From JBBPZA01 sp963728925 (GTDB lineage Bacteria; Actinomycetota; Thermoleophilia; Solirubrobacterales; Solirubrobacteraceae): a stretch of DNA of 64,000 nt. The stretch is taken from contig CAVSMB010000004.1 of assembly GCA_963728925.1 (NCBI GenBank), forward strand, positions 62,001 to 126,000, read 5' to 3'. Below are positions 33,231 to 41,539 of the stretch, piece by piece (the first letter of the stretch is position 1; every line of letters begins with the position of its first letter). The translations under genes and the position numbers were made by a program. The notes under the pieces were generated by a model. It ran no database searches, had not been told where the DNA came from, and saw only the letters and a list, made by a program, of their open reading frames with translations.

Positions 33231-34159
33231 CGCCGGCCACCCGCCACGGCGCCGCTGCGTACGAGCTCACCCAGCTGCGAACGCTCGAGGCCGAGGCGAT
33301 CCACATCATCCGCGAGGTGGCAGCCGAGCTCGAGCGCCCGGTGCTGCTGTTCAGCGGCGGGAAGGACTCGATCGTCCTGCTGCGCCTGGCCGAGAAGGCC
33401 TTCCGGCCCGCCGGCTTCCCCTTCCCGGTCATGCACGTCGACACGGGCCACAACTTCCCCGAGGTCATCGAGTTCCGCGACCGCCGCGTCGCCGAGATCG
33501 GTGAGCGGCTAGTCGTCGCCTCGGTGCAGGCATCGATCGACGGCGGCCGTGCCGTCGAGGAGACGGGGCCGAGGGCGTCGCGCAACCGCCTCCAGACGGT
33601 GACGTTGCTCGACGCGATCGCCGAGCACGGCTTCGACGCGGCCTTTGGCGGCGCGCGGCGCGACGAGGAGCGCGCGCGCGCCAAGGAGCGTGTCTTCTCG
33701 TTCCGCGACGAGTTCGGGCAGTGGGAGCCCAAGGCCCAGCGCCCGGAGCTGTGGAGCCTCTACAACGGGCGCATCCGCAAGGGCGAGCACGTGCGTGTCT
33801 TCCCGATCTCCAACTGGACCGAGCTCGATGTGTGGCGCTACATCGAGGCCGAGGGCCTGGAGCTGCCGTCGATCTACTTCGCCCACGAGCGCGCGGTGTT
33901 CCGCCGCGACGGGATGCTCTACGCGGTGTCGCCGTTCGTGCAGGCGGTCGACGGCGAGGAGGCGTTCAGCGCCACGGTGCGCTACCGGACCGTTGGCGAC
34001 ATGGCGGTGACCGGCGCGGTGGCGTCGACCGCGTCGACCCTGCCCGAGGTCGTCGCCGAGATCGCGGCCACCCGGGTGACCGAGCGCGGCGAGACGCGCG
34101 CCGACGACCGCACGTCGGAGGCGGCGATGGAGGACCGCAAGCGCGAGGGCTACTTCTGA
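33227..34159 (+). CDS. cysD: Sulfate adenylyltransferase small subunit
   Basis: A 310-aa PP-loop protein. VLLFSGGKDSIVLLRLAEKA (~residue 36-55) is the ATP pyrophosphatase loop, FPFPVMHVDTGHNFPEVIEF follows, and FGGARRDEERARAKERVFSF is the CysD signature. It makes APS from sulfate and ATP together with the CysN GTPase. GTG 33227 GTGA-overlaps the cysH stop, and its own stop overlaps the cysN ATG (TGATG). Length is typical. Confidence 0.95.
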   Translation: MTPATRHGAAAYELTQLRTLEAEAIHIIREVAAELERPVLLFSGGKDSIVLLRLAEKAFRPAGFPFPVMHVDTGHNFPEVIEFRDRRVAEIGERLVVASVQASIDGGRAVEETGPRASRNRLQTVTLLDAIAEHGFDAAFGGARRDEERARAKERVFSFRDEFGQWEPKAQRPELWSLYNGRIRKGEHVRVFPISNWTELDVWRYIEAEGLELPSIYFAHERAVFRRDGMLYAVSPFVQAVDGEEAFSATVRYRTVGDMAVTGAVASTASTLPEVVAEIAATRVTERGETRADDRTSEAAMEDRKREGYF

Positions 34160-35661
34160 TGGCGGTGGTCGACGCCCCGCGGGCGAAGGAGTTGCCGGCC
34201 CCCGCCTCCGACCTGCTGCGCGTGGCCACCGCGGGCTCGGTGGACGACGGCAAGTCGACGCTCATCGGCCGCCTGCTCTTCGACTCCAAGTCGCTCTTCG
34301 AGGACCAGCTCGAGCACGTGCGCGAGACCAGCGAGCGGCGCGGCGACGGCTACGTCAACCTCGCGCTGCTCACCGACGGGCTGCGGGCCGAGCGCGAGCA
34401 GGGCATCACGATCGACGTCGCCTACCGCTACTTCGCGACCCCGAGGCGCACGTTCATCGTGGCCGACACGCCCGGTCACGAGGGCTACACGCGCAACATG
34501 GTCACGGGGGCGTCGACGGCCGACCTCGCGCTGATCCTCGTCGACGCCCGGCACGGCGTGGTGCGCCAGTCGCGTCGCCACGCCGTCATCTCCTCTCTGC
34601 TCGGCATCCCCCACGTCGTGGTGTGCATCAACAAGATGGACCTCGTGGGCTTCGACGAAGACGTCTTCGAGGCGGTGGTCGAGGACTTCCGCGCCTTCGC
34701 GGCCAAGCTCGACGTCACCGACGTGACCTTCATCCCCGTCTCCGCCCTGCACGGCGACAACGTCGTCGATCGCTCGTCGCACACGCCGTGGTACCAGGGG
34801 CCGCCGCTGCTCTACCACCTCGAGCACCTCCACATCGCCTCGGACCGCAACCTCGCCGACCCGCGCTTCCCGGTCCAGTACGTCATCCGGCCGATGTCCG
34901 AGGAGCACCACGACTACCGCGGCTACGCCGGCACGGTGGCGAGCGGCGTCCTGCGGACGGGCGACCAGGTCGTCGTGCTCCCCTCGGGCCGGCGCTCGCG
35001 CGTCGCCGGGATCGACACCCACGACGGGCCGCTGACCGAGGCCTTCCCGCCGCAGGCGGTGACCGTCCGCCTCGAGGACGACCTCGACATCTCGCGCGGC
35101 GACCTCATCTGCCGCCCCCACAACCGGCCCGCGGTGACCCGCGACGTCGAGGCCACGGTGTGCTGGATGAGCGAGGCGGGGCTGCGCCCGGGCGCGCGCT
35201 ACGCGCTGAAGCACACGACGCGCACGGTTCGCGCGACGGTGGAGGCCCTGCGCTACCGCATCGACGTGGAGACCCTCGCCCGCCACGAGGACGCTGCGGA
35301 GCTCGGCCTCAACGACATCGGCCGCGTCGCCCTGCGCACCAGCGCGCCGGTCATGACCGATCCCTACCGCGAGAACCGCGTCACCGGCGCCTTCATCCTC
35401 GTCGACGAGGCGACCAACGACACGGTCGGGGCCGGCATGGTCACCGCAGCGCGAGCGGAGACCTCAGGGCCCGCCGACGGCACGGCTGACGCGTGGTCGG
35501 CCCTGCTCGACCGGCTCGCGCGCGCGGCCGGCGCCGGCGAGCCGCTCGAGGAGGCGGTGGGGCGCGCGCTGGGCGAGCTGCGCGAGCGGGGCCTGCTCGA
35601 CGGCTCGACCCGAGCCGCACGCACGGTGATCCCGCGGGTCCCGCCGCCGGCCGGCGGCTAG
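34159..35661 (+). CDS. cysN: Sulfate adenylyltransferase large subunit, GTPase
   Basis: A 500-aa EF-Tu-like GTPase. G1 is GSVDDGKST (~26-34), G3 is DTPGHEGYTRN, and G4 is INKMDLVGF. Beta-barrel domains II/III follow (QYVIRPMSEEHHDYRGYAGT). GTP hydrolysis drives APS formation by CysD. The tail after residue ~430 is a short alanine-rich helix (WSALLDRLARAAGAGEPLEE), not the CysC kinase domain often fused here, so PAPS is not made by this protein. Its TAG stop also forms the first three bases of the next gene's -10 element. Confidence 0.95.
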   Translation: MAVVDAPRAKELPAPASDLLRVATAGSVDDGKSTLIGRLLFDSKSLFEDQLEHVRETSERRGDGYVNLALLTDGLRAEREQGITIDVAYRYFATPRRTFIVADTPGHEGYTRNMVTGASTADLALILVDARHGVVRQSRRHAVISSLLGIPHVVVCINKMDLVGFDEDVFEAVVEDFRAFAAKLDVTDVTFIPVSALHGDNVVDRSSHTPWYQGPPLLYHLEHLHIASDRNLADPRFPVQYVIRPMSEEHHDYRGYAGTVASGVLRTGDQVVVLPSGRRSRVAGIDTHDGPLTEAFPPQAVTVRLEDDLDISRGDLICRPHNRPAVTRDVEATVCWMSEAGLRPGARYALKHTTRTVRATVEALRYRIDVETLARHEDAAELGLNDIGRVALRTSAPVMTDPYRENRVTGAFILVDEATNDTVGAGMVTAARAETSGPADGTADAWSALLDRLARAAGAGEPLEEAVGRALGELRERGLLDGSTRAARTVIPRVPPPAGG

Positions 35662-35664
35662 GAT
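35659..35664 (+). promoter_or_regulatory. -10 element TAGGAT overlapping the cysN stop codon
   Basis: The TAG stop of cysN (35659-35661) is also the start of TAGGAT, 9 nt before ATG 35674. The carboxylase alpha gene can therefore be transcribed independently of the sulfate operon despite being only 12 bp downstream. Confidence 0.5.
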
Positions 35665-35673
35665 CCGCGCCGC

Positions 35674-37449
35674 ATGTTCTCCAAGGTCCTGGTCGCCAAC
35701 CGCGGCGAGATCGCGATCCGCATCATGCGGGCCCTGCGCGAGCTCGGCGTCGCGAGCGTGGCCGTGTACTCAGAGCTCGACCGCGATGCCCTGCACGTCG
35801 GCTACGCCGACGAGGCCTACCTGATCGGCCCCGGCCCGGCCACCGAGTCCTACCTGGTCATCGACAAGATCCTCGCCACGGCCCGCGAGGCCGGGGCGCA
35901 GGCCATCCACCCCGGCTACGGCTTCCTGGCCGAGAACGCCGCCTTCGCCCGGGCCTGCGAGGAGGTCGGGATCGTCTTCATCGGGCCGCCCGCCTCGGCC
36001 ATCGAGGCGATGGGCTCCAAGACTGCCGCCCGTGAGCTGATGGCGGCCGCCGGCGTGCCGATCGTGCCGGGGATGACCGAGCCGGTTGCGTCGGTCGACG
36101 CGGCGCGGGCGATCATCGCCGACACCGTGGGCTACCCCGTCGCGGTCAAGGCCGCGGGAGGAGGCGGCGGCAAGGGCTTCCGCGTCGCGCTCTCCGACGA
36201 GGAGCTCGAGGGCGCCTTCGAGGGCGCCGCGCGCGAGGGCGAGAAGTTCTTCGGCGACGCGACGGTCTACCTCGAGCGCTACCTGCCCGACCCGCGCCAC
36301 GTCGAGGTGCAGGTGCTCGCCGACGGCCACGGCAACGTGGTCCACCTCGGCGAGCGCGACTGCTCGGTCCAGCGCCGCCACCAGAAGCTCATCGAGGAGT
36401 CGCCGGCCCCCGCGGTGGACGAGGCCCTGCGCGAGCGCATCGGCGCGATCGCCACCGACGCGGCGCGCGCGGTCGGCTACCGCGGGGCGGGGACGATCGA
36501 GGGGCTGCTCCAGAACGGCGAGTATTTCTTCCTCGAGATGAACACCCGCGTGCAGGTCGAGCACTGCGTGACCGAGGAGACGACCGGCATCGACATCGTC
36601 GCCGAGGGCATCCACGTCGCCGCGGGCACGCCGCTGTCCTTCGCCCAGGCCGACGTCGAGCTGCGCGGGCACGCGATCGAGTGCCGCATCAACGCCGAGG
36701 ACGCATCCAAGAACTTCGCTCCTGCGCCGGGGCGCATCGGCGAATACCGCGAGCCGGCGGGCCCGGGTGTGCGCGTCGACTCGGGCGTCGGGCCGGGCTC
36801 CGAGGTCTCGCCTATGTACGACCCGATGGTCGCGAAGCTCACCGTCTGGGGCCGCGACCGCGACGAGGCCACGCGCCGCATGCTTCGCGCGCTCGGCGAG
36901 TACCGGATCACCGAGCTCAAGACGCTGCTCCCCTTCCACCTCGCGCTGCTGGCGACCCGGCAGTGGGCCGAGGCCGAGACGTGCCGCGACCTCGTCGAGG
37001 ACCGCGCGTGGCTCAAAGAGCTCGCCTTCCCCGCGCCCGAGGCCGCAGCCGAGGGAGACGACGAGGCGCCGCCGGTCGAGCACGACTACACCGTCGAGGT
37101 CTCGGGCCGGCGCTTCGAGGTCAAGGTCATCGGGCCGCCCGGAACGGCGGCCGCGCCGGTCAACGGCGCCGCGCCGGCGGCGGCCCCCAAGCCGAGGCGC
37201 CGCGAGCGGGCGGCCGGCGCCAAGGATGGCGGAGGGGCCGACGCCCTGACCTCGCCGATCCAGGGAACGGTGCTCAAGGTCGCCGTCGAGCAGGGCGCGA
37301 GCGTGGCGGAGGGCGCGCTCATCGCCGTCGTGGAGGCGATGAAGATGGAGAACGAGATCACCGCGCACAAGGCCGGCACCGTCGCCGAGCTGCCGATCTC
37401 GGTCGGAGCCTCCGTGGCCACCGGCGACACGCTCGCCGTCATCCAGTAG
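35674..37449 (+). CDS. Acyl-CoA carboxylase alpha chain (biotin carboxylase + BCCP)
   Basis: A 591-aa protein. Biotin carboxylase: FSKVLVANRGEIAIRIMRAL at the N-terminus, HPGYGFLAENAAFARACEEV, VAVKAAGGGGGKGFRVA (ATP grasp, ~155-170), ERDCSVQRRHQKLIEESPAP and MNTRVQVEHCVTEETTGIDI. A basic linker (PKPRRRERAAGAK) leads to the BCCP domain with the biotinyl lysine K557 in EAMKMEN. It carboxylates its own biotin for transfer by a beta chain such as the one at 20438. AccA3-type architecture. Substrate specificity comes from the beta chain. Confidence 0.95.
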   Translation: MFSKVLVANRGEIAIRIMRALRELGVASVAVYSELDRDALHVGYADEAYLIGPGPATESYLVIDKILATAREAGAQAIHPGYGFLAENAAFARACEEVGIVFIGPPASAIEAMGSKTAARELMAAAGVPIVPGMTEPVASVDAARAIIADTVGYPVAVKAAGGGGGKGFRVALSDEELEGAFEGAAREGEKFFGDATVYLERYLPDPRHVEVQVLADGHGNVVHLGERDCSVQRRHQKLIEESPAPAVDEALRERIGAIATDAARAVGYRGAGTIEGLLQNGEYFFLEMNTRVQVEHCVTEETTGIDIVAEGIHVAAGTPLSFAQADVELRGHAIECRINAEDASKNFAPAPGRIGEYREPAGPGVRVDSGVGPGSEVSPMYDPMVAKLTVWGRDRDEATRRMLRALGEYRITELKTLLPFHLALLATRQWAEAETCRDLVEDRAWLKELAFPAPEAAAEGDDEAPPVEHDYTVEVSGRRFEVKVIGPPGTAAAPVNGAAPAAAPKPRRRERAAGAKDGGGADALTSPIQGTVLKVAVEQGASVAEGALIAVVEAMKMENEITAHKAGTVAELPISVGASVATGDTLAVIQ

Positions 37450-37457
37450 GGGCGCCC

Positions 37458-37937
37458 GTGGCGTCCCCACCGGTGTGGCTCGGCGCGCCCGGCGAGGCCG
37501 AGATCATCGCGCGGCTGCTCGTCGAGTTCCGCGACGAGATCGGGCGGGATTGGCCGTCGGCGAACGCGTTCCTCGCCGGCGTCGAGCGGCTCGTCGACGA
37601 GCGCGACACCGAGTACCTGCTCGGCGCGCCCGACGAGGACGCCGCCCCGGCCGGCGTGTGCCAGCTGCGCTTCCGCCATTCCCTGTGGGCCGCCTCGCAG
37701 GACTGCTGGCTCGAAGACCTCTACGTCCGCCCGGCCGCCCGCGGGAGAGGGATCGGCGAGGCGCTCGTGCAGGCCGCCGCCGGCCGCGCCCGCGAGCGCG
37801 GCTGCCGCCGCATCGAGCTCGACACCTCGGAGGCCAACGAGCCCGCGCTGCGGCTCTACGAGCGCTGCGGCTTCTCGGCCTCGAGCAAGAGCGAGCCGCC
37901 GGCGCGCGGGCTGCTGCTGGGGCGGGCGTTGGAGTGA
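37458..37937 (+). CDS. GNAT-family N-acetyltransferase
   Basis: A 159-aa protein. Motif A of GNAT (WLEDLYVRPAARGRGIGEAL, then VQAAAGRARERGCRRIELDT) and motif B (SEANEPALRLYERCGFSA) are clear, at about residues 85-145. GTG 37458 follows the carboxylase stop by 8 bp. It acetylates an unidentified amine; carboxylase-operon position does not reveal the substrate. Confidence 0.85.
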   Translation: MASPPVWLGAPGEAEIIARLLVEFRDEIGRDWPSANAFLAGVERLVDERDTEYLLGAPDEDAAPAGVCQLRFRHSLWAASQDCWLEDLYVRPAARGRGIGEALVQAAAGRARERGCRRIELDTSEANEPALRLYERCGFSASSKSEPPARGLLLGRALE

Positions 37938-37949
37938 CGCGTAGCGCTC

Positions 37950-37963
37950 GCGGGGCGCCCCGC
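37950..37963. terminator. GC palindrome between convergent genes
   Basis: GCGGGGCGCCCCGC is a perfect 14-bp palindrome in the 50-bp gap between the GNAT and VOC stops. It lacks a T-tract but sits where a shared terminator is expected. Confidence 0.35.
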
Positions 37964-37987
37964 CGCTCCGATCCGGGCGCCCGAGGC

Positions 37988-38842
37988 CTACACCACCCGC
38001 AGCTCGAGGGTCACGCCGTCGGGGTCGCGGGCCACCGTCGCCCCGCTCTCGTCGCGCGTGACCTCGACGCCGGCCTCGCGCAGCCGCGCCGCCGTGGCCT
38101 CCACGGCGGCCTCGTCCGGCAGCGCGAGCGTGACGCGCTCCAGGCCCGGCGAGCCGGGTGGCGGCGGCGAGCCGCCGCGGCTCATCCACGTGTTCATCCC
38201 GATGTGGTGGTGGTATCCGCCGGCCGAGACGAAGGCGGCCTGGCCGTCCCATAGCGCCTGGATCTGCATCCCCAGGGCGCTCGACCAGAAGGCCACCGCC
38301 CGGTCGAGCTCTGAGACCTTGAGGTGGACGTGGCCCACGTCGACCCCGTCGGCGGTGGCGTCCCCGCCGCCCTCGGCCAGGAGGCCGTGGAGGTCGAGCG
38401 GTGCGGTGAACATGTCGACGCCCTCGCCGCTCGGCGGCCGCGGCCACGCCTCGCGGGCCCGGTCCCAGTAGAGCTCGACGCCGTTGCCCTCGGGGTCGTC
38501 GAGGTAGAGCGCCTCGCTCACGCCGTGGTCCGAGGCGCCGCTGAGGCGCCCGCCGGCGCCGGCAACGCGACGCAGCGCGTCGGCGAGGTCGGCGAGGGCC
38601 GGGTAGCGGATCGCCGTGTGGAACAGCCCCGTGGCGCGCCGGCCCGGCGGCGGCGCGCCGGCGCTCGCCTCCACCAGTCGCACGAGCGCGTGGCGGCCGT
38701 CGGCGCCCAGCGCGGCCGCCGCCCCGCTGGCGGGCGCCGGACCGAGGCCGAGGACGTCGCCGTAGAAGGCGCGAAGGCGCTCGACGTCCGCCGCGTTGAG
38801 GGTGACCGCGGCGATGTGGGCGCGCGGGTCGATGGGCGTCAT
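37988..38842 (-). CDS. Two-domain VOC protein, catechol-2,3-dioxygenase-like (CatE type)
   Basis: A 284-aa protein of two tandem VOC domains: IAAVTLNAADVERLRAFYGD with SEALYLDDPEGNGVELYWDR, and VGHVHLKVSELDRAVAFWSS with a GGYHHHIGMNTWMSRG motif. The HHIGxNxW motif and length are those of CatE/YfiE-like extradiol dioxygenases. Candidate metal ligands are the His in VGHVHLKVSE, the His pair in YHHHIG and a C-terminal Glu. Last gene of a HAD-MBL-VOC operon. Whether it cleaves catechol is not shown; no other aromatic-degradation gene is near. Confidence 0.75.
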   Translation of the reverse strand: MTPIDPRAHIAAVTLNAADVERLRAFYGDVLGLGPAPASGAAAALGADGRHALVRLVEASAGAPPPGRRATGLFHTAIRYPALADLADALRRVAGAGGRLSGASDHGVSEALYLDDPEGNGVELYWDRAREAWPRPPSGEGVDMFTAPLDLHGLLAEGGGDATADGVDVGHVHLKVSELDRAVAFWSSALGMQIQALWDGQAAFVSAGGYHHHIGMNTWMSRGGSPPPPGSPGLERVTLALPDEAAVEATAARLREAGVEVTRDESGATVARDPDGVTLELRVV

Positions 38843-38876
38843 GGGGCTCCCTCCGTCTGGCGGGCCGGTCGGCGCG

Positions 38877-39665
38877 TCATTCGCTCCCCTCCACCCGTCG
38901 CGCGTTGTCCGCGTGGATCGCCCGCTGGGACGGCGTGCGCCGGCTCTCGGGCAACGGTGCGCCGGCGCCGTCGCGCTCCAGGGCATCCAGGTAGGAGCTG
39001 TCCTCCTCGGCCAGGGCCAGGGCCTGGTCGCGGCCGATCGGCCCGCCGTGGCCGGGGACGATGGTCGCCGTCCGCGCGGCGAGCAGGGCCAGGCGCTCGA
39101 GCGTCGCGCGGTAGGTGTCGAGCGACCCGCCGGGCGACAACATGGGGATCTCCACCGGCGAGAGGTAGTCGCCGCACACCAGCACCCGCGCCCACGGCGC
39201 GAGCACGGCGATCCCGTCGGCGGTGTGGCCCTCTGCGGGATGGACCTCGAGCTCGTGTTCGCCGACCTCGACCCGGCCGGGGACGGGAAGCTCCTGGACG
39301 GCGCCCAGCGACAGGGGCCGCGGGCGCGTCACGTAGTGCTCCTCGTCGAAGGAGCGCAGCTCGCGCTGCGCCGCTCCGGGCTCGGCCGCGAGGCGGCGCG
39401 CCGAGGCGTCGCCGACGCCGAGCGGGGCCTCGGGGAAGGCGAGCGGACCGAGCAGGTGGTCCCAGTCGGCGTGCGTGGCGAGCAGGCCGACGACCGTGAA
39501 GCGGGCCTGGCCCAGGACGCCCGGCCACGCCTCGAGCTCGTCGGGCAGCACCGGCGAGTCGATGACGAACGCCTCCTCCGAGCCACCGCGCACAGCCGTG
39601 GACGTGGTCCGCCAGATCGAGCTCTGGACGACGACGACATCTGCGTCGACGCCCACGGCGCGCAT
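38877..39665 (-). CDS. Metallo-beta-lactamase-fold hydrolase
   Basis: A 262-aa protein. HADWDH (~residues 65-70) is the zinc-binding HxHxDH motif with Ala-Asp-Trp variation, VHPAEGHTADGIAV carries the next His, VLVCGDYLSP the Asp, and ATIVPGHGGPIGRDQA the last His. The fold is that of glyoxalase-II-like or lactonase hydrolases. It starts 7 bp after the HAD stop and ends 34 bp before the VOC gene. Substrate unknown. Confidence 0.85.
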   Translation of the reverse strand: MRAVGVDADVVVVQSSIWRTTSTAVRGGSEEAFVIDSPVLPDELEAWPGVLGQARFTVVGLLATHADWDHLLGPLAFPEAPLGVGDASARRLAAEPGAAQRELRSFDEEHYVTRPRPLSLGAVQELPVPGRVEVGEHELEVHPAEGHTADGIAVLAPWARVLVCGDYLSPVEIPMLSPGGSLDTYRATLERLALLAARTATIVPGHGGPIGRDQALALAEEDSSYLDALERDGAGAPLPESRRTPSQRAIHADNARRVEGSE

Positions 39666-39672
39666 CGCTTCC

Positions 39673-40353
39673 CTACGCCGCCCCGAGCAGCTTCGCGGCC
39701 TCGCGCAGGTTGGCGACCTCCGCGGTCGGCTTCTTCTGGCCCGGCTCGAGCTCCTCGCCGTGGCGGTTGACCCACACGACGGGAACCTTCAGCTTCAGGC
39801 ACGGCTCCACGTCGTGGTGGTAGCTCGCGGCCACGTGGACCCACCCACGCTTGCCGCCCACGCGGCGCTCGCACTCCTTGAAGTGGGCGGGGTCGGGCTT
39901 GTAGGAGCGCACCTGCTGCGCGGTGACGACCAGGTCGAAGTCGATCGGGAGATGGCGCCGGGTCTGGCCCAGCAGCTTGTCGTCGATGTTGGAGAGCAGG
40001 CCGAGCTCGCGCTTCTTGGCGAGCTTCTCGAGCGTGGGGTTGGTCTCCTTGAAGGGCCGCCAGCGCTGGACGGAGTCGGGCAGGAAGCCCGAGCGAGAGG
40101 GCTCGAGCGGCCATCCGAGCTCCTTGGAGATCTGCACGGCCGTCCTGCGCAGCACCTCGGCGTAGAGCTCGTAGGAGCCGCCCTGGATGTCTTGCTCGGT
40201 CTTGTGGAAGAGGGCGATCAGCTCGTCGCGCTCGATGGTGAAGCCGTCGCGCTCGGCCTCGCGGCGGAACGCGTCGTAGACGCCCTCCTCCCAGTCGATG
40301 AGTGTCCCGTATACGTCGAAGGTGATGAACTTGATGTCCTTGGGAAGCGGCAT
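39673..40353 (-). CDS. HAD hydrolase, 2-haloacid dehalogenase-like
   Basis: A 226-aa protein. Nucleophile motif FITFDVYGTLIDWEEG (~8-23), motif II in LGLLSNIDDKLLG, motif III lysine in VRSYKPDPAHFKECERR, and VHVAASYHHDVEPCLKLKVP near the end. The DVYGT nucleophile motif is typical of type II haloacid dehalogenases, but many such proteins are general phosphatases. ATG 40353 is chosen because TACAAT lies 11 nt upstream; the longer open frame reads antisense through sucC. First gene of the operon. Confidence 0.85.
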   Translation of the reverse strand: MPLPKDIKFITFDVYGTLIDWEEGVYDAFRREAERDGFTIERDELIALFHKTEQDIQGGSYELYAEVLRRTAVQISKELGWPLEPSRSGFLPDSVQRWRPFKETNPTLEKLAKKRELGLLSNIDDKLLGQTRRHLPIDFDLVVTAQQVRSYKPDPAHFKECERRVGGKRGWVHVAASYHHDVEPCLKLKVPVVWVNRHGEELEPGQKKPTAEVANLREAAKLLGAA

Positions 40354-40364
40354 AGAGGGTGGGC

Positions 40365-40374
40365 ATTGTAGATT
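40365..40374. promoter_or_regulatory. Overlapping divergent -10 elements of the HAD operon and sucC
   Basis: ATTGTAGATT holds TACAAT on the minus strand (40370 to 40365; 11 nt from the HAD ATG) and TAGATT on the plus strand (40369-40374; 10 nt from the sucC ATG). The whole intergenic space is only 31 bp, so the two polymerases cannot bind together. Confidence 0.55.
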
Positions 40375-40384
40375 CCCGCCGCAG

Positions 40385-41539
40385 ATGGACCTTCTCGAGT
40401 ACCAGGGCAAGCAGCTTCTCGCCCGCCACGCCATCCCCGTGCCCGACGGGGACGTGGCCACGAGCGTCGAGGCGGCCGTCGCCGCGGCTGAGAAGATCGG
40501 CTTCCCGTGCGTGGTCAAGGCGCAGGTCCAGGTCGGGGGACGCGGCAAGGTCGGCGGCATCAAGGTGGCCAAGGACGCCGACGAGGCGCGGGCGCACGCG
40601 ACGGCCATCCTGGGCATGGACATCCGCGGGCTCACGGTCCACGAGGTGTGGATCGAGGAGGCCTCGGACATCGCCAGCGAGTACTACGCCTCGATCGTCT
40701 TCGACCGCTCGGCGCGAGCCCCGCTCGTGCTGCTCTCGACCCAGGGCGGGATGGACATCGAGGAGGTCGCCGAGCGCGACCCCGGGGCCCTCGCCCGCCT
40801 CCACGTCGACCCGCTCATGGGCTTCCAGCAGTTCCACGGCCGGCGACTAGCCTTCGAGGCCGGGGTCGACGCCGACGTGGTGCGCGGCGTGGGGAACTTC
40901 CTCGGCCAGCTCTACCGGGCCTTCGTCGCCGAGGAGGCGATGCTCGTCGAGGTCAACCCGCTGATCGTCACCCAGGACCGGCGGATCCGAGCGCTCGACG
41001 CCAAGGTCACCCTCGACGACAACTCGTTCTTCCGCCACGCTGACAACGCGGCGCTTCGCAACCCGTCGGCCGAAGACCCACAGGAGCGGATGGCGCGCGA
41101 GAAGGACTTGACCTACGTCAAGCTCGACGGAGACATCGGCATCCTCGGCAACGGCGCGGGGCTCGTGATGTCCACGCTCGACGTCGTCGCCCGCGCGGGC
41201 GGGGCGCCGGCGAACTTCCTCGACGCGGGCGGGGGCTCCAAGGCGGAGGCGATCGTCGACGCCGTCGAGGTGATCCTCTCCGACGAGAAGGTCCGTGGGG
41301 TGCTCTTCAACATCTTCGGCGGCATCACCCGCTGCGACGAGGTCGCGCGCGGCCTCATCGAGGCCTTCGAGCGGGTCGACGTAAGCGTGCCCTTCGTGGT
41401 GCGCCTGGACGGGACCAACGACGAGGAGGGTCGCCGCCTGCTCGCCGAGGCCGGGCTCCCGAACGTCCACGTCGAGAAGACCATGCTCGGGGCGGCGGAC
41501 CGCATCGTCGAGCTCGCGGCGCAGGGCGCCCCGGCATGA
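40385..41539 (+). CDS. sucC: Succinyl-CoA synthetase beta subunit
   Basis: A 384-aa protein. ATP-grasp N-terminus MDLLEYQGKQLLARHAIPVP, then CVVKAQVQVGGRGKVGGIKV, then AMLVEVNPLIVTQDRRIRAL, and the CoA-ligase domain with LGNGAGLVMSTLDVVARAGG, ANFLDAGGGSKAEAIVDAVE and LFNIFGGITRCDEVARG. It makes ATP or GTP from succinyl-CoA in the TCA cycle with SucD. The 4-bp overlap with sucD (ATGA) couples the two. Length and motifs are normal. Confidence 0.97.
   Translation: MDLLEYQGKQLLARHAIPVPDGDVATSVEAAVAAAEKIGFPCVVKAQVQVGGRGKVGGIKVAKDADEARAHATAILGMDIRGLTVHEVWIEEASDIASEYYASIVFDRSARAPLVLLSTQGGMDIEEVAERDPGALARLHVDPLMGFQQFHGRRLAFEAGVDADVVRGVGNFLGQLYRAFVAEEAMLVEVNPLIVTQDRRIRALDAKVTLDDNSFFRHADNAALRNPSAEDPQERMAREKDLTYVKLDGDIGILGNGAGLVMSTLDVVARAGGAPANFLDAGGGSKAEAIVDAVEVILSDEKVRGVLFNIFGGITRCDEVARGLIEAFERVDVSVPFVVRLDGTNDEEGRRLLAEAGLPNVHVEKTMLGAADRIVELAAQGAPA

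Noticed and set aside
34159..35661. CysNC fusion with APS kinase
   Set aside because: The C-terminal tail after the GTPase barrels is only about 70 residues and has no kinase P-loop.
35770..37470. 566-codon minus-strand open frame opposite the carboxylase alpha gene
   Set aside because: Composition and lack of any domain mark it as a shadow of a clearly coding biotin carboxylase.
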